From Rallus limicola (taxonomy: Eukaryota > Chordata > Aves > Gruiformes > Rallidae), in NCBI GenBank assembly GCA_022605955.1, contig JAKCOZ010000020.1, positions 8,297,001 to 8,361,000 of the forward strand: DNA of 64,000 nucleotides, in the 5' to 3' direction. Numbering within the stretch: the first letter of the stretch is position 1; every line of letters starts with the position of its first letter. The notes under the pieces are model-generated. The model worked only from the letters and a program-made list of their open reading frames with translations. It was not told the origin of the DNA and did no database searches. Below, piece by piece: positions 25,801 through 34,753 of the stretch. The position numbers were made by a program, and so were the translations under genes.

Positions 25801-26439
25801 GCAGGCATGGCTCTGCCTTGCAGAGATGGGAAGGCACTTCCACAGCTGTACAGCCTCAGAAATTCCTGGTGATTCTGCAGAGGTCAGTCCTTCACTCAAA
25901 AATGTGTTTCTGATTACATTCTGCCCCCTTGCAGATAACAATGCAGTCAGTGACAAATCTAGGGGAAGAGAGGTTTTCAGAGCAGCTCCCATGCATTTGC
26001 CTTCCACTGGGCTGACACAGCTCATCTGGTTTAACTTCTGCATGGCAGCCGGGCGCCAATCACGCCTGTGGCGGCTCTCCTTGGAGTTTTCCACACAAAC
26101 AGTATGGCTGCTTTGCTGGTGAAAGGATCCACTCTTTTCTCAGTAATACAACAATTACTTATAATTATAATGACTGATGGGGAGGTCAGACAGATAGAAG
26201 AACTCTTTCTCAAATAAGCAAGGCTTTTCCTCTGCAGCCAAATCACGTACTGTACCGAGCAGTACAAAACAAAATGGCTTTATCTCAGAGATCTCCATCT
26301 GATATTTTATAAAGCATGCCTGAGCCCTCTTAAATGGGGCAGAAAAGCTTGGCAAAGGCACTTATGAAATACAGCTGGGCCCAGTGAGTCTTTTACCCTC
26401 TCTTTTCTGGGAGAAAACTCCTGTCCTGGACAGCTGTGG
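22831..26439. other. Non-coding stretch, no gene seen
   Basis: No defensible gene. The minus frame at 25702-26094 (130 codons) and the plus frame at 25826-26122 oppose each other without known domains. The part at about 24590-24710 has a modest local rise in CpG. The part at 24715-24850 (GTGTTCAGCACC, then GGGCCAGGCTTTCAGAGG) has the feel of a very old amniote interspersed repeat, but I cannot name it. Confidence 0.5.
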
Positions 26440-26620
26440 ATGGAGGAATGGATGATCCAGCAATTAAGACCCTGGTTGAAGAACTGCGTGACCTGGACTC
26501 AATAGGTCAGATCTTCTGTCTGGCCCTGGGCCAGCTGATGTGATTTGTTATGCCCCTGTTTTCCTGTTGAAAAATGGGTGGGATTAATTCATCTGGCAGA
26601 GGTACAAGAGGATAGGTGAT
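26440..26620 (+). mobile_element. Possible MIR-type SINE remnant
   Basis: Order of landmarks: GATCCAGCAATTAAGACCCT, then GGCCCTGGGCCAG, then CCTGTTTTCCTGTTGAAAAA before TGGGTGGGATTA. This follows the sense MIR layout (GGTTAAG, then CTTGGGCAAG, then CAGTTTCCYCATCTGTAAAA, then TGGGGATAA) but with many changes. It is a plausible but weak call. Confidence 0.4.
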
Positions 26621-29600
26621 CCAGGGTGCTGGGTTATAAAACAGGAAAACTGAAGAGTTCTCAGGAAAAAAAAAAGCAGTAACCTCTGCACCAGAAGGTT
26701 TCTGAGAGTCCATAATCCATCTGACACTGGGAAGCAGCCCCATGACAATGGAGGCTGGAAGGTCCCAGGCAGAGATCTCTGGAGAGCCCTGCCAGCAATC
26801 CTGCTTGCTTCTTGCCAGTGGACTTGGGCATAGATACCAAACCAACAGGCTCAGACACCAGGGATGTACCTTATCTGCCAGTCTCACAGTAGGTTAGGAC
26901 AGGCACAGTGCCCCAGAGTTTCTCCACAGCTTGTGGCTGCAGGTCAGTATGGCAAGCAGACTGGCTGCCAGATCCCAAGCCACAGTCCCTTCCTGCCTGT
27001 GTTTCAAAATGTTTTGGTTTTGCACTCACGTCCAAAAAGTAATATCCAAATCCTGCACAGAGCAGCATTAGCGTTACCGCACCGTTCTTCTAGATCCTGA
27101 TCAGCTCTCAGATATATCATTTCCACTTTATAGCACCCCTCCTCTTTTATTTTTTTTCATTCACAACCAATTTTATCTGGAGTTTAGCCTCAGAAAGTTG
27201 CCAATTTTGTTCTAATTACAGGTGACTCTGAGCCAAAACCTCAGATGTTATCATGTGTGAGCGGGTGGGAACACAGCGAGAGCAGCACGCAGGCTTCCTA
27301 GCTGCAGTGTCTCACCCAGGGCAGGCACGGGGCTGGGACTCAGGGGCTAGGGTCTAACCTTGCTCCTCATTGCCTTCAACACCATGCTGCAGAGCCAAGC
27401 TCCCTGCTTGGTTTTGGGCTGTTGTATGATCACCGTACTTTCACGCCTGTAGCTTGCACCACAGGAAGAAAACCCTTTGAAAGCAATCCTTAGATAACCA
27501 AATATCCTGTATAGAAAGAAATTAAAGGCAAGGAGGTACAGGAGAGGCCACTGAGGAAGAGAGACAGAAGAGGGGCTCTTACAGAAAGAGTAAACTAAGA
27601 GCTACAGGCCACATGGGATCAGGTCACACAAACTTTCCATATCAATCAGCCGGAATTCCCTGTGGGTATTCTCTGTCCATCCCCAGCTGTCTCATTCCCT
27701 GATAGAGTTTAGTTTGAGTTTGAAAATTTTTTTAATCTGCTTTACCCCTCTGCTTGAAGATCTTTCCCTGCCTCTGTGAGGGATGCTGAACCATCAGTCC
27801 CATAGTCTTTTCACTGCAAGATGACAAAAGGTGGTTGAAAGCATTAGGGTGGCTGATGCTGTTTTATTTTCAGCCTTCATCAGGGAAAAGAAAGAGCATG
27901 GAGAAGTGCATGAAGCATGTCTGCAGTGGTGACTAATGGCTATTAGGCCCTTATTGCTGTCAGGTGAACTAGTAGCTGAGCCTCAGACATGTGGTCATTG
28001 TCAAAAGGAATTTTTGACTCCCCTCTTAGGAGCACCTCCTCCTCCTCTCCCTGGCCATTAATTACTTCCACCATCCTTCCAAACTGCCAAGGAGTGAGGA
28101 GCAGCAGAGCTGGAGATGAAAGGAAGCAGCGGCTGCCCTGGTTTCCAGGTCTTTCAAATAACCAGTCTGTAATAACTTCCACAGCCGAGGGAAATGGGCG
28201 AGCTGTGGGAGGAAGGTCAGCACTGAGGGGAGGAAGGCTCTCGCGTAGCAATGATGTAGTAGCTCCTAATGGAAGAAATCTGTGGAATTAATCAAGCACT
28301 GTTCCTCATTTGTTAATGACAGCATGCCTGAAATGTGCACCAGCCTCTCTTGTTGGTGGGTAGTTGGGACCCTGGAAGCCCAGCTGGACCATCAGCATGG
28401 GGACTGGGGTTTCAGTATGATAGACAAGCCCAGTGGTAGTGGATGCTGAGAGTGACAGGGTGCTGGGACAGGACATGGCTGTCTGTGTGCCTTGTCTCTC
28501 CAAGCCGGCTGTGAGGGGGCTCAGAGAGAGGCTGGTGCTGACCTCCCATGCTTGGCTTCCAGGCTGTCATGCGTGAAGTCAGTCACGCTCAGTTTCCCCC
28601 AGATTAGCACAGGGTATTGAGATGACATTGTTCTGGCTTGCTCACTGCAGAAAGCAGCAGCTCTGTGGAACCAGTTAAGGCAGTTTGGGCCTAGCTTCCA
28701 TCTCCTCACCCCCCACACGCTTGAGTTTGGCCTTGATTTCATGGGCCAGAGATGAACAAGAATCAAAGTGGAATAATTACTGTTAGCATATGGGGCAAAT
28801 CCCCAGCCCCTCTCCCCCAGGCTGCCTCCATGGGCTCAGCATGCAGACTCAGCAAGTGAGGTGTGCTAGGAGAGCAGTTCTCTTTGTCAGGATGGCAAGG
28901 GGTGCTGGCAGGCAAAGCCTACCACAGCTTCTTGATTTATGGCAGAAATTGTTAACCATGGCTATGGGAGCATTTGATGTTTCTACCCCCCAAACAGCTC
29001 CTCTGCCTTGTTCATGGGTATTCATACCCATACCCTGGGGGTACCCAAGTCACACCCAGAGCTCCTGAAGGTTCCTTGGCGTTGGTGTCCCTGTATCAAA
29101 CCTGGAAAGGAGATGTGTCTGGACTTCCTGTGCCCTCATGCCCTGCCTCACTGCTCCCAGCTGTGCTCTCACCTCTGGCAGAGAATAATTACTGAAAGCA
29201 TTGCTGAGGTTGCTAGGGGACTGCTATGCTCCTGACAAAGGTGGACAGAGAAATAGAGACCAGTCTCAGCACCCTGACCTGCTGGTCCTGCCATGCTGAG
29301 CTGCACTCTCTGCTGCTTGGATAGAGGTGAAGCTTTGGCCCTCCATGTGTCTGATGTTGTTAACATATTGAACCTATGTGACTCCACAGAGAATTTCAGA
29401 TATGAATGGATAGCAAGCAATGAGTCTTCTCAGATATTACAGTCTTCATATGTATTTAAAAAATAATGTACAGTCTTGTTATAGGAAACATATGTGTCCT
29501 TTCTCCATAGGCTGGGCAGATTTCTGTTTGAAGAAATGACAGTCTGACCAAAATGCCAAGCCCCTTACAGTATCACATTACACCCAGGAGAGGGGCTGCA

Positions 29601-29689
29601 TTTTCTGAACCTAAGGCTCTACTTAAGCTCCAGTCCCCTTCAAAGGAGTGCAGCTGCACACTGCCTGGTGGGGAAGGGTCTTCAAAATA
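26621..29689. other. Non-coding stretch, no gene seen
   Basis: Short frames only. The part at 27950-28290 is open about 100 codons on both strands and contains a CCATTAATTACTTCCACC word, more like a conserved regulatory element than an exon. No repeat ends identified. Confidence 0.5.
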
Positions 29690-29830
29690 TCTGTGAGGTC
29701 ACTGTCTGATCTCGGATTAGTCATTTACTGCCCCATCCATACCTCAACTTCTCCACTGGTAAAACTGCAATAATACCTATTGACCTTTCAGAAGATTTTC
29801 AAGATCGACTGCAGAAAATACTACAGGGCA
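29690..29830 (+). mobile_element. MIR-type SINE fragment
   Basis: TGATCTCGGATTAGTCATTT, then CCTCAACTTCTCCACTGGTA, then AAACTGCAATAATACCTATT tracks the sense MIR core (TGACCTTGGGCAAGTCACTT, then CCTCAGTTTCCTCATCTGTA, then AAATGGGGATAATAATACCT). It is diverged but keeps the right order and spacing. Confidence 0.6.
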
Positions 29831-31483
29831 GAAGCACAAGGAAGTGTGAAAGGGTAGATTTGCTTGTGCTTGTCAATAGTCCTGATTCCATTTTAGGTAA
29901 CTGCTTTAATTGATGCAGTGAATTACCAGCTTTGAAATGTCAAATTATTGGAAACAGCTCCTCTGAAAGATCAGGGCATGTGGGGACTCTTTCAGAAGTG
30001 CTTTAAAGCTCATTTATTTGTGGCATAAACATCGCTGTGTAATGCTAGCACACTTGAAAAGCTGAAAGTGAGATTCAGTGGCTTAGGCTCATATTTCCCA
30101 GTCACAAGAAATACCAAGAAGTAGATAAACATCCCGTCTGAGGAAGATGGGAGGTGCTGAGCTCTGAGTCCCGTGAAAACTTGGCCTTTAAAAGCCAGCC
30201 AAATGCCTTGCAGCGTTCCTGTCCCTGCAGTAAGGCTGGCCAGGGCTGGCCAAGTCCTCTGAGAGCTGTGGGCCATGTGCCAGTGAGGGGGCATCTTCAG
30301 TCACACACTGCCCCAAAGCAGCAGGTTGCATGTTCAGAGCCTGGATGTTCACAGGTGCAAACACTCCAAACTCACCCCTGGGCTGACACTGCAGCACGAG
30401 TTGGACAGCCCAGAAACAGGTCTTCACCAACTCAGAAAAGCTTCTTTGCAAAGAGGCAAAGGTACCACGTGCCTTTTACAATGCAGTGATCTCAAGCTGT
30501 GCTTACACTTCAGGCAGGTATCACAGAGACGTGAACAACTGCAGTTCCCCCTTGCACACAGGGCTCTCTGGCTGATGAACCTGACACCCTGGGATTCTTT
30601 TATAATTGGCTGGTGTGCATATGTGTGTCTCAGAGTGAGCCCTCATGCTTTTTTTCATTTCCAGCCCAGTGATAAATTAAAGTCTTTAGTCCCATTAAAG
30701 TATTAAATTTTAGCTAAGTCCTTAATTAAGCCCTCCTTGCTTTAATTAAGGCATTAAGATTTAATTAAAAGTTAACACATTGACAAAATCTCCTTTCTCT
30801 TCTGCCTTAACTCCACTGGAGCAGGTTGTGGCCCCAGATGTCAGCTGATGCTATAAAAATCAGGAGAATATTTCTGACTGTTTTCCCTTGTGTGCATGAG
30901 CAGGCTGAAGCACATGCCAGCACTTGTCAGCAGAGCCCTACGACTGAATGGTGCATCCAGCGTAGCTTTTCACAGCGCGATGGGGTGGGTGTAGTGCACT
31001 CAGCCTCTCCTCCCAGTCCACCCAAGCCCCCACTCTGGGCAGCGTTCCCCAAGACACTGCAAGGAAAATCTCTGTGTGCAGCTTTGCCCAGAGTTCATCC
31101 AGGGCAGTCATGAAGCACACGTTCACATTGCTGGGTCTTGTCTTTAGGTGCAGATTCTGGGCACTAGACTGACCAGGCAAGTAAGTTTTCAAGAAAAAAG
31201 GTTTTCAAGCCAAAATCCTTGTCCCCTTCAAAAAACAGGTTGTTGCTATTTACCTGGGCACATCTAAGATCCTGGCTTTGTGTCAAGCTGCAAAATTATT
31301 TGGTACAACTTGTTATTAAATGGCATATTGTAAACCAGGCTTTTGACTGTGACAGAGACCTGCATTTGGAGCAGGGAAGGAGCATCTTTCAACTGGCCCC
31401 AGGCTGCTTTGTGTAGCTCTTACAGAGATGTGTGATGGGGAGTCAAACTTGGAGGAAATTTCCACTCTCAGCTTAATACTAAA
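29831..31483. other. Non-coding stretch with an AT-rich palindrome cluster
   Basis: Holds several overlapping chance frames (up to 126 codons at 30326-30706) with no domain, followed by the TTAATTAA cluster annotated separately at 30722-30768. No gene supported. Confidence 0.5.
30722..30768. promoter_or_regulatory. Three TTAATTAA palindromes, candidate homeodomain site cluster
   Basis: Exact TTAATTAA octamers begin at 30722, 30742 and 30761, spaced 20 and 19 bp, close to two helical turns. The first sits in a 10-bp palindrome, CTTAATTAAG, and a GTTAAC follows at 30771. Palindromic TAATTA is the classic site bound by paired-type and LIM-homeodomain dimers. The regulatory role is inferred from motif spacing alone. 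Confidence 0.3.
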
Positions 31484-31682
31484 ATCACAGAATCAGAAGG
31501 TTGGAAAAGACCTTTAAGATCATCGAGTCCAACCATTCCTGTCCCATGCTAAACCATATCCCTAAGTACCTCATCTACCCTTTTTTTTAAACACATCCAG
31601 GGATGGTGACTCAACCCCCTCCCTGGGCAGCCTGTTCCAGGCCCTGACAACTCTTTCAGTGAAATTTTTTTCCTAACATCTT
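31484..31682 (-). mobile_element. CR1 3' end, antisense, about 200 bp
   Basis: Starts with the reverse-complemented tail (ATCACAGAATCA), then GGTTGGAAAAGACCTTTAAG, ATCATCGAGTCCAACCATTC, and ends with TGGGCAGCCTGTTCCAGGCC and a decayed TTTTTTTCCTAACATC. These are the antisense landmarks of avian CR1 from the 3' tail into the ORF2/3' UTR region. A similar word, CTTAATA, occurs at 31472-31478 on the left and 31680-31686 on the right, so a short target-site duplication is possible. Confidence 0.93.
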
Positions 31683-32164
31683 AATAAAAGCAGCAGAACT
31701 TTTAGCAGCAAAAAATAATTCTGCAACGTTTTGAGTTGGTGTAAGAATCTGCCTTGTAGTAAGTCCACTACCTGAAAACTACAGTGAGTTACAAGAGCTG
31801 AAGATATCAGCCAGGATGTGGGTGGCTCAGTTCCGGGCTGGTCCAGCAAGAAACCAAGTGGGAGAATACACTGCATTATTTATCTGAGCAAACATATTCC
31901 ACGTGCTCTCCTGCACTTGATGATGCCTTGCTGAAGTCCAGCACGGGTTTCTTCACAGTGCGTCCTGCATTGGTTATTTTAAAGGGAGGGTGAAGCACCT
32001 GGGCATAGAAGGCAAAGCACTGTACTCGAGTTTAGTCTTTTAGTCATGTTTCACTTAAATCTTCCATCAAAACCTGCATATTCTGACTTGTCAAAACCAG
32101 CTCATCCGAGCTGTCAGTGCAAAAGCCCCTTTCCTTGAAGCAGAATAGAATTGGCAAGGAGAAA

Positions 32165-32350
32165 ACTGCATTTTTAATAGGTTGCATTTCTCCAGCACTT
32201 TTCTTCCAGGGATCTCTGCAGTGCTAATGACACCCTTGCAGGTCATATATTACTAACTTGTTTTCAAACTGAGGAAACCAAAGCACCTGAGCAGAGCAAG
32301 GTCCCAACAGCTCCTCAGCATCTGAAGTCTCAGCTCCCAACATTGTGTTT
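32165..32350 (-). mobile_element. MIR-type SINE remnant, antisense
   Basis: AGCACTTTTCTTCCAGGGAT, then CTCTGCAGTGCTAATGACAC, then CTTGTTTTCAAACTGAGGAA, then GAGCAGAGCAAGGTCCCAAC, CATCTGAAGTCTCAGCTCCC. The order (GGATCTCAAAGYGCTT, ACACCC, TTTTACAGATGAGGAAACTG, CAAGGTCACA, GTCTCCTGACTCCC) is that of antisense amniote MIR. Long but diverged. Confidence 0.6.
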
Positions 32351-33059
32351 TCAGGGTAACGTTGGTTGCTCCACTGCAGAGGACACATGGCCAGTGTCAG
32401 CAGCAAGCATGCTCTCTCCCCAGACACATAGTGGGTGTTCCCCCTTGCCCCATCTGGGAAAGAAATTGCATGTCCCAAGGGGCTCTGGCCACCATTTTCT
32501 CAAAATTAAGAACAACTTTTACACTGTGTCTGTGTAGAACAGGGCTGTCCCAGGGTCATCTGTCTTTTGGGCTCCTACAGCAGTGACAGATTCTTGAATA
32601 CTGACTGTACAGCATCTGCTTTGGCCAGCAGACTTGTGCATCTTCCTGCCCTTGGCCTTCTGCCCGACTTGCTGTGCTGCTGCTGGGCTTTGGGTGCTGC
32701 TGTGGGCGACGTGCACACTCACCCACTGCATCGTGCAGATTAATAGCTTTGGCCTTTCACAGCTTAAGGTGCTGGGTCCAGCACTCCTGGCACTTTGTGC
32801 TTAGACAGTGGCTCTCGGGGCCAGTGGGGCTGGACATGGAGAGGGAATCTGACACACTGTGTAGTCACAGCTGCCAAGTTCTAATTCAGCGTGGATACTG
32901 TGAAAATCATAGTGCTTTTTACATTATCTTCCTCTATAATGGCTTTAAAATTCTGACAAAAGTAGTTAAAGGTTGTGTTTGAACCAGTACAGTATAGCAA
33001 GGGATATGAAACCACATCTGCAATGGAGATTTATCAGTGAAAATGGGGGGAAAAAAAAC
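32351..33059. other. Non-coding stretch left of the CpG island
   Basis: No gene supported; opposing frames of 60-100 codons without domains. CpG is rare until the boundary near 33060, where composition changes abruptly. Confidence 0.5.
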
Positions 33060-33240
33060 CATTATTGCCAGTAGCTCTACAAAGCCAAGCCTTCGGGCCT
33101 CGCAGCACTCAGAGGGACGAGGCAGAGGTCAGCCCGTGTGCCCAATGAGCCGGGCGGTGTGCTGGTACCGGGGCCGTTCGGGCCTGCGGTGAGAGCCCTG
33201 GGCACGGAGGGAAGCAAGGGCACCCCATGGCGCGGGGTGC

Positions 33241-33870
33241 TGGGCCGTGCCACACAGTACTGCACGGTGCCACACAGTACTGCATGGTGCCACACGGTAC
33301 TGCACGGTGCCACACAGTACTGCACGGTGCCACACAGTACCGCATGGTGCCACACAGTACTGCACCGTGCCACACAGTACTGCATGGTGCCACACAGTAC
33401 TGCATGGTGCCACACAGTACCGCATGGTGCCACACAGTACCGCATGGTGCCACACAGTACTGCACGGTGCCACACAGTACCGCACGGTGCCACACAGTAC
33501 CGCACGGTGCCACACAGTACCGCACGGTGCCACACAGTACTGCACGGTGCCACACAGTACCGCATGGTGCCACACAGTACTGCACGGTGCCACACAGTAC
33601 TGCACGGTGCCACACAGTACCGCATGGTGCCACACAGTACTGCACCGTGCCACACAGTACTGCATGGTGCCACACAGTACTGCACGGTGCCACACAGTAC
33701 TGCACGGTGCCACACAGTACTGCACCGTGCCACACAGTACTGCACCGTGCCACACAGTACTGCATGGTGCCACACAGTACCGCATGGTGCCACACAGTAC
33801 CGCACGGTGCCACACAGTACTGCACGGTGCCACACAGTACCGCACGGTGCCACACAGTACCGTACCGTGC
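33241..33870. repeat. 20-bp minisatellite, 31.5 copies
   Basis: A head-to-tail array with unit TGCACGGTGCCACACAGTAC in perfect 20-bp register across 630 bp with no indel. From the second unit on, the unit varies only at base 1 (T/C), base 5 (C/T) and base 6 (G/C); the second half is invariant except one A-to-G at 33296. Types counted over units 2-31: TGCACGG 10, CGCATGG 6, TGCATGG 5, CGCACGG 5, TGCACCG 4. The unit holds a short inverted repeat (GCAC-G-GTGC), and the junction forms the palindrome CAGTACTG. The unit has no stop in any frame, which creates long overlapping open frames on both strands. Confidence 0.98.
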
Positions 33871-33950
33871 CGTGCCCCGCAGTGCCCCGCAGTGCCGCAC
33901 CACGCTGCGGGGTTTCCCCACTAGAGGTCTCCGCGTGCTGCGCAATAGCC

Positions 33951-33966
33951 ATGGCGGTGACGCCGG
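33951..33966 (+). other. Candidate first coding exon start (Kozak-like ATG plus donor)
   Basis: Just right of the array the sequence reads AATAGCCATGGCGGTGACGC, an ATG with G at +4 in a GCC context, followed after five codons (M-A-V-T-P) by CGG|GTAAAT, a fair splice donor. Read without splicing, the frame ends at the TAA at about 34056. In its favour are the CpG-island setting and the start context; against it, the stretch is too short to identify and no downstream exon was found. Confidence 0.2.
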
Positions 33967-34053
33967 GTAAATGGTGGGGACAGGGCTGGAGCTGGCGAGG
34001 AGCAGGAGCCTGCCGGGTTGTACCTGCCGCTCTTCTGGGTTTAGCTGACATGG

Positions 34054-34060
34054 TATAAAA
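34054..34060 (+). promoter_or_regulatory. TATA-like box at island edge
   Basis: GGTATAAAACAGG occurs at the right border of the CpG-rich region. TATAAAA is the canonical core; if used on the plus strand, transcription would begin about 30 bp downstream near 34085. A TATA word occurs often by chance in AT-rich DNA, so this rests on its position next to the island. Confidence 0.25.
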
Positions 34061-34670
34061 CAGGTGATGCAAGGTGGTGTCATCTGAAACGTGTCGTTGT
34101 AGATTTAGGTTAGTAGGAGTTAAGTAGAGCCCACGTTCCTTTGTAACATCAGGCCTCTCAGCAGTGGGAAGTGAGTCTGTTTCTTTCCTAAATAAACTGA
34201 AGTTCATATAGAAATATGTTTAAGTGCTGGCAGCACCCCTGGGAGCCCAGCAATGGAAAGCAAACGAGAAAATAAGCAGCTAGCAGTATTTGGAGGCAGA
34301 AATTAAACCACACAGCCTATTGACTGGTGAGCAGCAATAACCAGCTTAGCAGTTTGTGTGTAGCTTGTATCCTCTGCACATTGCACGTTGGTAAAAATGC
34401 CAGGAAAATGTCCTGCTCTGTGCAGGCTGTCTCTGCTCATAAACAGAGCGGTGGTTAGAGCAACAATGGGAGGGAATTTCACAGGTCTCAGATCTCTGGG
34501 GAGAGGAGAGGGGCACATGAGTGAGTGGGCTTGGCAGCGTGATCCTGGGCAGTCAGGGAGAGATGGTCAGTCTGCATCAGAGGCCCTGCCTGGTTCCTGC
34601 TGTGAGATCTCAGGAGCACTGGAGGAGATGATCAGATGCAAAGCGCTGCCATTCTGGACTGTGCATATAT
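34061..34670. other. Non-coding stretch right of the island
   Basis: Composition returns to background. Short frames only, no repeat. Any transcript from the island running rightward would cross this sequence. Confidence 0.5.
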
Positions 34671-34753
34671 CATAGAATCATAGAATTGCAGGGGTTGGGA
34701 GGGATCTCAAGAGATCATCGGGTCCAACCCCCCTGCCAAAGCAGGCTCCCTAG
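34671..34753 (-). mobile_element. CR1 3'-terminal fragment, antisense
   Basis: Begins CATAGAATCATAGAATT, two copies of the reverse-complemented tail repeat, then GGGGTTGGGAGGGATCTCAA, GAGATCATCGGGTCCAACCC and CCAAAGCAGGCTCCCTAG. All are antisense landmarks of an avian CR1 3' UTR. The copy is only about 83 bp long. Confidence 0.93.

Larger units (their letters stand above)
33060..34045. promoter_or_regulatory. CpG island containing a minisatellite
   Basis: CpG is scarce in most of the window but common here. I count about 13 CpGs in 33061-33240, one to two in almost every 20-bp unit of the central array, and about 17 in 33861-34030. GC content is visibly raised in the unique flanks as well as the array, so the island is not only a product of the repeat. 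In birds such islands usually mark promoters. Donor-like GT sites on the plus strand follow at 33189 (TGCG|GTGAGA) and 33967 (CCGG|GTAAAT). No known first exon is recognised, and the direction of transcription cannot be fixed. Confidence 0.6.

Noticed and set aside
33241..33870. CRISPR-like array
   Set aside because: Units abut directly with no unique spacers, and the genome is eukaryotic; it is a simple minisatellite.
33077..34207. A 376-codon minus-strand open frame, the longest in the window
   Set aside because: It runs straight through the 20-bp array, whose unit has no stop in any frame; the five other frames are open too. The non-repeat ends have no domain and the length reflects the repeat.
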